The notes under the pieces were generated by a model. That model was not told the DNA's origin, did not search any database, and saw only the letters and a list, made by a program, of their open reading frames with translations. 10,602 nt of DNA from Candidatus Peribacteria bacterium (GTDB lineage: Bacteria > Patescibacteriota > Gracilibacteria > Peribacterales > Peribacteraceae): positions 1 through 10,602 of the forward strand of contig CAINWJ010000148.1 of NCBI GenBank assembly GCA_903854455.1. The letters run 5' to 3'. The position numbers were made by a program, and so were the translations under genes. Each line of letters starts with the position of its first letter. The stretch's first letter is position 1. Positions 1-7,700 of this stretch are shown one piece after another.

Positions 1-261
1 CAAAACGCCGGCGCGCCAACTCCTCCAGAACGGCACTGTGTCTCCTCGCTGGCTCCTCCAAGGATTCGGAGCCATCTCGTCGACGCGCTGCGGCGCAACA
101 GTGCCTTCCCCTTCACCCTCCTGGCGCGCCATCCTGCCGACTCTGTCATTCAGAAAATAGCTGGAAACGATTTCCACACCTTACCTTTTGGTTATGATCC
201 CTTGTATGACCAGGCGGCATTCAGCAGGTCGTCAGCCATTGACAAGATAATACAAAAGTAG
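1..261 (+). CDS. Possible C-terminal end of an unrecognised protein (5' truncated by the window)
   Basis: Frame 1 is open from the first base to a TAG at 259-261, giving 86 residues with no start inside the window. The last 60 or so residues read like a natural protein end (ARHPADSVIQKIAGNDFH, then LPFGYDPLYD, ending SAIDKIIQK). The first 25 are Pro/Arg-rich and less convincing. I recognise no family. The other two forward frames are also open for 50 or more codons in this GC-rich start, so the frame choice rests on the protein-like tail and on the stop lying just before a strong promoter. The -35 box of the next transcription unit (239-244) lies inside this reading frame and the -10 box begins right after its stop, so the two units are tightly packed. 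No terminator is seen between them. Confidence 0.4.
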   Translation, partial: QNAGAPTPPERHCVSSLAPPRIRSHLVDALRRNSAFPFTLLARHPADSVIQKIAGNDFHTLPFGYDPLYDQAAFSRSSAIDKIIQK

Positions 262-267
262 TTTAAT
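239..267 (+). promoter_or_regulatory. Sigma-70-type promoter of the sigma/anti-sigma operon
   Basis: TTGACA at 239-244, a 17-nt spacer, and TTTAAT at 262-267 form a near-perfect housekeeping promoter. Transcription would start near 274, leaving a leader of about 47 nt before the ATG at 321. The match suggests that the ECF sigma gene is made from a housekeeping promoter rather than only from its own ECF promoter. Confidence 0.7.
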
Positions 268-281
268 GCCCGACTTTGTTT

Positions 282-301
282 CTTGCTACCTGGGTAGCAG
301 G
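282..301 (+). promoter_or_regulatory. Leader hairpin / palindrome between promoter and sigma gene start
   Basis: TGCTAC (284-289) pairs with GTAGCA (294-299) around a CTGG loop, and the stem extends to 282/301 through one G-U pair. At the DNA level the core GCTACCTGGGTAGC (285-298) is a 14-bp palindrome. It lies just after the expected transcription start. It could be an operator for a dimeric regulator or an RNA hairpin in the leader. No T-run follows, so it is not a normal terminator. Confidence 0.5.
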
Positions 302-320
302 CTGATTCAGCACGTCGATC

Positions 321-956
321 ATGATAACTGTAAGATCGCATACACCATTTCCGTTCTCCCTTACGCTGCACACCGTGCCCCAATCCCCAGATCACAGTGC
401 GGACAAGCTCTCTGACAACGAGCTGGCTCTGCGGGCACGCAGCGACATCTGCTATTTCACGCCTCTTTTTGATCGTCACTTCAAGCCTGTGTACCGCTAC
501 TTCTACGCCCGCCTCCGGCACAGAGAGGATGCTGAAGATCTCACATCAGAGACCTTCATGAAGATCACGCAGGGATTGAGTTCCTATAGCGAGCGGGGTA
601 TCCCATTCTCAGTCTGGATGTACAGGATCGCACATAACATCCTCATCGATTTCTACCGACGTTCCAAAGGACGAGTGGCGGAATCTCTGGAGGAGATTGA
701 CCCGTCGCGTGAGCCCAGCTGCGATTTCGACATGGCTGCCATCGATCGGAGCGTGCTTTCGGATAAGCTCTGGGAAACGATGAAAGTGTTGCCGGAGCGG
801 CAGCAGGAGATCTGGGTGCTCAAGCTGAATAGCGACCTACCGCACAAAGACATCGCGTCGATCCTCGGTATCACGGAGAATCAGGTCAATGTGTACGTTT
901 CCAGATCTATGAAAACGCTCAAGAAGTATCTTTCCTGCCTCGCACCCACAGTATGA
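321..956 (+). CDS. ECF-family RNA polymerase sigma factor
   Basis: Encodes a 211-residue alternative sigma factor that would bring RNA polymerase to a small set of promoters, working in the cytoplasm. Region sigma-2 is at about residues 44-117. It contains the DAEDLTSETF segment (70-79) and the helix FSVWMYRIAHNILIDFYRR (96-114), typical of ECF core binding and -10 recognition. A variable linker with acidic residues follows (118-145). Region sigma-4 is at about 147-205, with LPERQQEIWVLK and the helix-turn-helix HKDIASILGITENQVNVYVS used for -35 recognition. The first 25-30 residues are not conserved-looking, so a GTG at 375 is an alternative start; neither start has a ribosome binding site. 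The stop overlaps the ATG of the next gene (ATGA, 953-956), the usual arrangement for a sigma factor and its regulator. The ECF subgroup cannot be assigned by eye. Confidence 0.93.
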   Translation: MITVRSHTPFPFSLTLHTVPQSPDHSADKLSDNELALRARSDICYFTPLFDRHFKPVYRYFYARLRHREDAEDLTSETFMKITQGLSSYSERGIPFSVWMYRIAHNILIDFYRRSKGRVAESLEEIDPSREPSCDFDMAAIDRSVLSDKLWETMKVLPERQQEIWVLKLNSDLPHKDIASILGITENQVNVYVSRSMKTLKKYLSCLAPTV

Positions 957-3900
957 AGCGCAAGCCCATCCATCTGTCGGCAAAGGAGCAGGCACTCATG
1001 GAGTCGCTGCTCAAGCGGCAGATGACTGCAGAGAACCCACGCAAGGAGTTCCGCGATGAGCTCTACGGTCGTCTGGTGCGTTCGTATGTGCATCAGCAGT
1101 CCAAGGATGAGTCACGTGTGCGAGGTGCCACATTCTCTCTCTACGGGATGTTCCGCTTCTGGCTCGTCACGGCAGTGGTGTTGATCTGTGTCGCCGGGAC
1201 AGGTTTTACGACCGCGTACGCGTACATCTCACCGGACGTCACACGTTCCAGCAATCTCTACTTCCTCAAGAGAACCGTGGAGAGCCTGGAGTTGCTCGCG
1301 TCATCTTCTCCCGAGCAGCTCAGTCGTCTCCACCTCAAGCTCGCCAACCGTCGTCTGGACGAGGCCAAGGTATTGTCAGGGCAGGGGACCGTGGATGAGG
1401 AGACGCTGCAGGAGATCGTGTCCAATACGGAGGAGGCGAGGAAACTCGCGACCACTGTGCAGGATTCAAAGCAGCAAATTGCCCTGAATACTGACATTGC
1501 AGCCGAATCACAGAAGCAGCGCACGGATCTTGTCGTACTCGTGCAGCAGCTGGAATCGGAATCTGCCGCGATGTCTTCTGTATCGTCATCGCAAGAGTCT
1601 GCAGTCACATCTTCTCCATCGTCGGTTGCCGTCGAATCAGTGACTGATTCTCCTGCTTCATCGTCATCATCAGTTTCCAGGATCGAGTCTCGTACTCAAA
1701 TGGCATCATCCCAGCCGACAACCGGCGTGGCACTTCCTCCGGTCAGCGATGCTGCGACGATCGGTGCTTTGGAAAAAACGATCGCCGATATCGGCAAGGT
1801 GGAAATGAGTGCCGCCAGCACCGCCATGAAAGTGAGTGAGCAAACTGGTGTAACCGTCAGCCAGCCGCTACGACTTCCGGATCTTGCCGTCTCACTGCAG
1901 CCTGGGTTGGATGTCAGTGAGGGTGAAGCATTCTCCGTGACTGTCGTTGTCAAAAATATCGGGCAACGCGGAGCTCCAGCCACACAGTTAGCCGTTATTT
2001 GGGGCGACGGAAAGACGGAGAATCTTCCCGTATTCGCTCTCAACCGTGACGATATCGATACGAGAATCCTGACGCATACCTACCTGAGCCCCGGCACGTA
2101 CATTCTGCGTGTTCAGGTGGATCCGCAGGGACTGATGTCAGAGCTCACCACCGCGAACAACCGCGCTACTGCAAGCATCCAGATCCAGGCGATTCCTCGC
2201 GACGGATGTCCCGGGAATGGCATCCGCCGGTGCAGTGGTCAGGAACTGCAGGTTTGCAAGTATGCAAATGGAGCGAAGGTTTTATCCTGGGAGCTCTCTG
2301 AAACATGCCAGAGTTCATCGGTCTGTACGGTCAACGGATGTCAATCCTCCGTTGTCTGTGGCAACGGCAAGGTGGAGGGCAGTGAAGAGTGTGATGACGG
2401 CAATACCAATAATGCTGATGGCTGTTCGAGTACGTGTAGGAAGGAAGCAGAGTCCTGCTCCGATTCCGATGGTGGCATCGCCGATTTCACCAAGGGGACA
2501 GTCCGATTGTCACTGAGCGGGATCACCCAAACCGATGCGTGTATCAGTTCTCAGAAGCTGCAGGAGTTCTATTGCGCCGGGAAGATGTACCTCAGTACGA
2601 ACGTCGATTGTCAGTATGGTTGCCAGAATGGCGCTTGCTTGCCTCAGTCAGCGGTGACGCAGGTCTGTGGAAACGGGAACAAGGAGACTGGAGAGGAGTG
2701 CGATCTCGGTTCCAGCAATGGGAAAGGCTGGTGCACGGCCTCCTGCAAGATCCTCTGTCTGGATGAGGATGGCGGCAAGGTGTTCGACGTGAGGGCCGGG
2801 ACCTACAGCCCAAGCTTCGGAGCCGTCGACAACTGCAAGGATTCCAAAACGCTCTACGAGTACTACTGTGAGAATGGCGTCACCACATCCATGTCGTACA
2901 TCTGTCCCGGTATCTGCAATAACGGGGCGTGTGTACCGGTGATCAATCCTGCTCCTGTTTGCGGCAATGGCATCGTCGATTCCACGGAGCAGTGCGATGA
3001 CGGCAACAAAATTAGTGGGGACGGATGTTCCTCCGATTGCCAGAAGGAAGTCGTTGCGCCGGTAACCTGTACCGATTCCGATGGAGGCTATGCACCGATG
3101 CAAGTCGGAACGGTGAAGGTCAATAAGGCGGGAGGACTGTCCGCTACGGATTACTGCGAAACGGCGATCAATCTCCGTGAGTACTCCTGTACCGGAGATG
3201 CATCGTTCACGAGTGTCTCTGCTTCCTGCACCAATGGCTGCAAGGACGGTGCATGTCTCGCATCACCCGTATTCGTGTGCGGCAACGGCAAAGTGGAAGG
3301 TTCCGAGCAGTGCGATGATGGAAACACGACGAGCGATGACGGTTGTACATTTGATTGCCGCATTGAAACACTCTCATGTGCCGCCATCAAAGCGCAGAGC
3401 TTTGCTTCTGTCACAAACGGTACGGTTACGGCATATGTCAATGATTACGGTTTGTATGTCTGCAAATCGGGAAATGACACTCCAGTACAGATCGAAGTGA
3501 AGTATGCGGGGGCGAATTTTCCGGTCATGGCCGGGGACAATCTCGTGTACTTCAAGTCGTACGGTATCGTTCTGTACAACGTTTCAACCAAGGTGAAGAC
3601 CGAACTCGAGCCGGCATCCTCCGGATCGAATAGTCCGGTCATCGGCGGGAGGTACGTGGCCTACTTCAAGAATTATGGTATCGTTCTCTACAACATTGAC
3701 ACAAAGCAGAAGACGCAGGTCGAACAGCCGAACAGCGGTTGCAGCAATCCGAGGATCAGCGGCACTGTCCTGACGTATTCATGTAACAGCACACAGAAGA
3801 CATACAACATCGAGGATCCCGTATGCGGTAATAGCACTCTGGAATTCGGAGAACAGTGTGACGACGGGAATACGCTCAATGGTGACGGGTGCAGCTCAAC

Positions 3901-4525
3901 GTGCGTAAAGGAAATCAGTACAACGGTCACTCTGAATTTCACGATCGTTGATGTACTCACCGGTCTGCCGGTTGCCGGAGTGCACGATGCATACATCAAC
4001 CAGCCTCAGTCAGATGCGAGTGGCAAATTAACGTTGATCGCTAATCGCGAAGGCTCGAACTGGTTACTGGAGAAGGGGTGTTACGGGTACTATCAGGTGA
4101 AAGTACAGAAGGACTATCTGGGAAAAAGTTTGGCACTCATTCTGCGACCATTTGACGGTGCCGAACGTGTGTACGAGATTTCCGGCATGAATAGCGTGGA
4201 TGTGCGTTCGGTTGCCGGAGATATCGCACTCTATCCTTTCGCCCAATTCAAACTGGAGTCTCTGCAGCCTGTCACATTTACGCTTGCGTATGATTACAAG
4301 CAGCTCGTTGGCAGCTCTTCCATCAGTATGAGCACGGCGAGTACGAGTTACCTCTTCCATCCTGGCATTCCCCGCGGTTATGAAGCCCGTAATGTTCAGG
4401 TACGCAGTCAGGATGGTACTGCGCTCACATGTCCTGCTTACACTCCCTCCACATCGTATGATCCCGGACAGTGCCGTGAGGCTGTTCTGACAGTCAATGG
4501 TTCTACGTGCGCTTGGCACGAGTAA
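953..4525 (+). CDS. Transmembrane anti-sigma-like protein with DUF5667-like segment and giant cysteine-rich ectodomain
   Basis: A 1190-residue single-pass membrane protein, probably the regulator of the overlapping sigma factor. Residues 1-67 are a basic cytosolic head with a segment (NPRKEFRDELYGRLV) like those before the TM helix in DUF5667 proteins. No zinc-type HxxxCxxC anti-sigma motif is present. A TM helix spans about 68-91. A DUF5667-like helical segment (92-200) has LYFLKRTVESLELL and LKLANRRLDEAK. A Ser-rich stalk (202-260) leads to a CARDB-like Ig domain (305-412). A Cys-rich module (419-463) is followed by DUF4215 repeats at 469-495, 572-598, 670-696, 776-802 and 958-984, separated by DSDGG modules (502-563, 602-662, 706-768). 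Residues 843-950 look like two or three propeller blades. A beta-rich C-terminal domain (991-1190) begins with a carboxypeptidase-regulatory-like strand pattern. The lack of an N-terminal signal peptide and the charge distribution suggest N-in, C-out. The anti-sigma role is inferred from context; a purely structural surface protein is the alternative. The start follows from the 4-nt overlap. Confidence 0.88.
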   Translation: MKRKPIHLSAKEQALMESLLKRQMTAENPRKEFRDELYGRLVRSYVHQQSKDESRVRGATFSLYGMFRFWLVTAVVLICVAGTGFTTAYAYISPDVTRSSNLYFLKRTVESLELLASSSPEQLSRLHLKLANRRLDEAKVLSGQGTVDEETLQEIVSNTEEARKLATTVQDSKQQIALNTDIAAESQKQRTDLVVLVQQLESESAAMSSVSSSQESAVTSSPSSVAVESVTDSPASSSSSVSRIESRTQMASSQPTTGVALPPVSDAATIGALEKTIADIGKVEMSAASTAMKVSEQTGVTVSQPLRLPDLAVSLQPGLDVSEGEAFSVTVVVKNIGQRGAPATQLAVIWGDGKTENLPVFALNRDDIDTRILTHTYLSPGTYILRVQVDPQGLMSELTTANNRATASIQIQAIPRDGCPGNGIRRCSGQELQVCKYANGAKVLSWELSETCQSSSVCTVNGCQSSVVCGNGKVEGSEECDDGNTNNADGCSSTCRKEAESCSDSDGGIADFTKGTVRLSLSGITQTDACISSQKLQEFYCAGKMYLSTNVDCQYGCQNGACLPQSAVTQVCGNGNKETGEECDLGSSNGKGWCTASCKILCLDEDGGKVFDVRAGTYSPSFGAVDNCKDSKTLYEYYCENGVTTSMSYICPGICNNGACVPVINPAPVCGNGIVDSTEQCDDGNKISGDGCSSDCQKEVVAPVTCTDSDGGYAPMQVGTVKVNKAGGLSATDYCETAINLREYSCTGDASFTSVSASCTNGCKDGACLASPVFVCGNGKVEGSEQCDDGNTTSDDGCTFDCRIETLSCAAIKAQSFASVTNGTVTAYVNDYGLYVCKSGNDTPVQIEVKYAGANFPVMAGDNLVYFKSYGIVLYNVSTKVKTELEPASSGSNSPVIGGRYVAYFKNYGIVLYNIDTKQKTQVEQPNSGCSNPRISGTVLTYSCNSTQKTYNIEDPVCGNSTLEFGEQCDDGNTLNGDGCSSTCVKEISTTVTLNFTIVDVLTGLPVAGVHDAYINQPQSDASGKLTLIANREGSNWLLEKGCYGYYQVKVQKDYLGKSLALILRPFDGAERVYEISGMNSVDVRSVAGDIALYPFAQFKLESLQPVTFTLAYDYKQLVGSSSISMSTASTSYLFHPGIPRGYEARNVQVRSQDGTALTCPAYTPSTSYDPGQCREAVLTVNGSTCAWHE
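1556..1732 (+). repeat. Serine-rich low-complexity stalk coding segment
   Basis: Residues 202-260 of the membrane protein are dominated by Ser with Val, Ala, Thr and Pro, encoded by runs of TCA/TCG/TCT codons. It lies between the membrane-proximal helices and the CARDB-like domain. It is probably an extended, possibly glycosylated, spacer through the cell wall. Confidence 0.75.
2357..3358 (+). repeat. Tandem composite repeats: DUF4215 plus DSDGG cysteine module
   Basis: Four DUF4215 units in the membrane protein begin at 2357, 2666, 2960 and 3278, and three of them are followed by a 60-residue module opening with (S/T/L)D(S/E)DGG and ending with an NGAC-type motif. The composite period is 103, 98 and 106 residues. 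Cysteines are conserved in number and position, which suggests disulfide-stabilised beads on an extracellular rod. The second DUF4215 unit is divergent (CDLGSSNGKGWC instead of CDDGN...GDGC). A fifth, isolated unit lies at 3824-3904. Confidence 0.85.
3479..3802 (+). repeat. Internal propeller-like repeats in the membrane protein
   Basis: Residues 843-950 hold near-duplicate strands: NLVYFKSYGIVLYNVSTK and YVAYFKNYGIVLYNIDTK, each followed by a K-T-x-(V/L)-E strand and an N-S-P/N-P-R turn. The pattern resembles blades of TolB/DUF5050-type beta-propellers. Only two clear blades plus a partial third can be seen, too few for a closed propeller. Confidence 0.55.
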
Positions 4526-4529
4526 TACC

Positions 4530-4600
4530 TTCCGGGGCAGGATTTCATAGATCGTCAGATAGACGCCCCAGCACAAGCTGGCAGCTTGCCGGAGCGTTTT
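4530..4600 (+). terminator. Structured, terminator-like element after the sigma/anti-sigma operon
   Basis: An outer stem TTCCGG/CCGGAG (4530-4535 with 4589-4594, one G-U pair) can enclose a GGC/GCC helix and a perfect hairpin CAAGCT-GGC-AGCTTG (4574-4588). GCGTTTTA follows. GGGGC (4534-4538) can instead pair with GCCCC (4565-4569), excluding part of the outer stem. The T-run is short, so termination may be weak. The folding was done by eye only. Confidence 0.35.
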
Positions 4601-4621
4601 ATGGTTTGCTGGTGGTAGAAC

Positions 4622-4649
4622 TTGACACAATTCAAAATATCAGTAAAAT
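4622..4649 (+). promoter_or_regulatory. Promoter of the large secreted-protein gene
   Basis: TTGACA at 4622-4627, a 16-nt spacer, and TAAAAT at 4644-4649 make a strong sigma-70-type promoter, with transcription expected near 4656. A GAACTT at 4618-4623 overlaps the -35 box and resembles the core of many ECF -35 elements. I see no clear ECF-type -10 partner. Confidence 0.65.
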
Positions 4650-4704
4650 ATCGCAAAACAAGTGTAAGGATTCCTTTCCGTCCTGCGTTTTACTTCATGA
4701 CTTC

Positions 4705-4719
4705 GCCCGGTTTCCGGGC
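4705..4719 (+). promoter_or_regulatory. Leader hairpin upstream of the secreted-protein start
   Basis: GCCCGG (4705-4710), a TTT loop and CCGGGC (4714-4719) form a perfect 6-bp GC-only stem 20 nt before the ATG at 4740. A run of seven C (4726-4732) follows. No Shine-Dalgarno sequence lies in the interval, so the hairpin may affect leader stability or start-site access. Confidence 0.5.
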
Positions 4720-4739
4720 ATCCTTCCCCCCCATTTCTT

Positions 4740-7700
4740 ATGGTTCAGTCATGTAAGAGATTCGTCGCCGCCATCAGCGGTGCCGCCATCTTGTTCAGTA
4801 CGTTGCCGGTTATGGCAGCATCTCCGATTTTGCCGCTGCAGGCACTGAATGCCTCGTGTTCCATCGTCTCAGCTCCTTCTGTCGTCAAGCCGGGAGCCAG
4901 TTTCGCCGTTAGGGTAAAAGTCGTGAATACAGGAAACGCCACGTGGAGCAAGAATAACTATTTCCTTTCGTACCTCCGGTCCTCTTCTTACGGCACTATT
5001 GCCCTGAGGGACAATGTGAAGTTCAATCAGAGTACTACCTTTGATTTCACCACCATCGCGCCATCAACCGGTAGCGCATTCACATTCACATCCCAGATGA
5101 TGGATTCACGTGGTACGAAGTTCGGCAAGGTTTGTACCGCACAAATCACGGTGCAGTCTCCTGAGGTGAAGGTACTCACCCGGTCAGTCTTCTATAATAA
5201 TTCTTCTTTCGACAGAAATACGGTCTTCATTGATGAGATTCGAGATCCTAATGCGATCGCAACGGATAAGCAGCCTCTTTTCAATGGGCAGACTGCGACG
5301 TTCGCAAACTATACGAGCTACTCCAAGGGGATCAATGGCGTGGTAATTGATGTTGCGAATCTTGCGAGCAGTACGTTGAGCATCACGTCAGACTTTACCT
5401 TCCGTGTCGGGAACGACAATTTCCCCTCCTCGTGGAAATTCCCGTCGCCTCCGACCATGATGGTCCGTCACGGTGCCGGTGTCTCCGGTTCCGACAGGAT
5501 CTGGCTCATGTGGCCGGATAACGTGATCCAGAAGCAGTGGTTGCAGGTGACACTGAAGGCGAACGCTCATACTGGTCTGAAGACTGATGACGTGTTTTAT
5601 TTCGGTAATGCTGTCGCCGAAATCGGGAACAGTACGTTGAATGCGTTCGTTGATGGAACTGATTTTGCCGGTTCCCGGGATAATCAGACGAAGAATTCCC
5701 AGATCACAAACAAGTTCGATTTCAATCGCGATGGGAAGGTCGATGCTGCGGACATGACTATCGCCTCGACGAATGCAACAAACTTCCTCACTGCATTGAA
5801 ACTGATCACTCCGTCCGCTACTCCCCCGAGACCGCCGAGCGCAGATGTAGCACTTGTCAAGCAGGGACCGACGTCCGTCATGACCGGTACCGGATACTCG
5901 TACCGGATCGATGTGAAGAATGCCGGACCGGATATGGCGCAGAACGTGCAGGTTATGGATGCCATTCCTGCGGGTCTGCAGTACACCGGATCGTCGCTCG
6001 GCAGTGCTTGTGCTCTTTCCGGAAGCAGCACCGTCGTGTGTTCCATCGGATCCATGACGTTGAATGCCCAGCAAACCATCCTCCTCAACGTCACCGTTCC
6101 GAAGACCATGGCCTGTGGTTCCGGTGCGGATCTTAAAAACATCGCCACTGTCTCCGGCACGACGGCAGATGCAAATCTCACGAATAATTCCAACAGCTCT
6201 GCTCCGGTCGTTACGAAGGTAGCGTGCCCTGCTCGTCCGCTTGGCGATGTTACTGGTGATGGGACCGTGAGCAGCCTTGATACTGCGAAGGCGCAACGTC
6301 ATGTCCTGGGTCTGGAGACCTTGCCTGCCAGCGCTCTCCCGTATGCAGATGTCGACATGAACGGCAAGATTACTATTGCAGACGCCTACTTGATTGCAGG
6401 GAGAGTCATGGGGCTGATCACGCTGCCCGCTGTGTACGGTGACGTGACCGGGAATGGCGGGCTTTCCAACATGGATACGTCGCAGATTTCCAGGTTTGCC
6501 TTGGGTCTCGAACAGCCAACGTCTCAGCAGGGGTACCTTGCCGACGTCAATGTTGATGGCAAGATTGATCAGAATGACGTTGATCTTATTTCCAAAGCGG
6601 TCGTCGGATTCATCGAGCTTCCCGTGCTTTGTGGCAACGCCAATGTTGACATTGCATGGGGCGAGCAGTGCGACGACGGCAATACGGTGAACGGTGACAG
6701 CTGTAGTGCAACCTGTCAGTTGGAACCTGCGGCTCGTGCCGCGATGCTTCTTGGATGCTCCCAGAATTCTTGCGACTTGAAGAAGGTGGTTCCCGTTATG
6801 CATGAAGTGGTGGGATCGCTCTTCCAGAGTTCTGCAACCTACGACGTCACGGGAGACGGCAAAGTGACACAGGCTGATCTGGCGATCTACGTTGGCGTGG
6901 TTGATGCGAGCAATATCAAGTGGGAATACAAAGCATTCACCATTTTGGATAAGGGTGATTTTGATCTCACACAAGCCGACGCAGACGCCGTGTTCCCGCT
7001 CATTGTAAAGGCTTTGTATACGGTGAATGCGACATACGATGTAACGGAACAGTCCGACACCATCAATCAGTTTGATATTGCTTTGTACATCAGTGTTGCT
7101 GACATGTTCGGTATTAAGCTCAATGCTCCCATCGAAAGTCATTATCACTCTGCGGACTACGATAAGAACTGGATCATCAACGGTACGGAAATGAACCGCG
7201 TACTGTCATACTGGCGCGCTGGTGCCTATTACGTGAATGCAGGTGGATCCGACGGCTATGCTGCTGGCGTTGGCAGTCATGCAGGCACACCACACTCCGC
7301 CGATACGAACGGTGACTGGGTCATCGATACTGCAGAGAAAGACTGGGTGGAGACTTTGTGGCTCTCCGCAGGATACCGTTGGGATGCCTCTCTGCAGAAG
7401 TTCATGCCGCAATCTCCCGTCTGCGGAAACAAGTTTGTAGAGGAGGTAGCCGGAGAACAGTGCGACGACGGCGGTAAAACGGGTGGTGACGGGTGCAGCG
7501 CGACGTGTCAGATAGAAGTGGTGACGACTCCTGCGAAGTTAGATATCGCAGTCAAATCAACTGTTTCCACAAATTTCGCTGTTGCCAATCAGAAGAATAT
7601 TACCCTTCTCAGATTCGAGAGTCGTGCTTCCAATCATGACGTTCTACTCAACAAATTGATTTTCTCTCCTATGCAGAGTGGCGTGAATGGTGCGAACTAC

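Noticed and set aside
1..9. CAAAACGCC at the window start, identical to the terminator arm at 9197-9205
   Set aside because: Nine bases with no second arm nearby and no further similarity; it is most likely chance.
953..1156. Zinc-binding anti-sigma (ZAS, HxxxCxxC) domain in the cytosolic head
   Set aside because: The first 67 residues contain no cysteine, so a ZAS domain is excluded. Any anti-sigma function must use a different fold.
4064..4630. Minus-strand open frame of 188 codons across the end of the membrane-protein gene
   Set aside because: It is mostly antisense to the C-terminal domain, its composition is not protein-like, and it has no start context or neighbour logic.
5388..7148. 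Minus-strand open frame of 586 codons inside the secreted-protein gene
   Set aside because: It lies entirely antisense to a well-supported gene with recognisable domains. Its own translation is rich in His, Arg and Cys with no domain or signal, as expected for a shadow frame.
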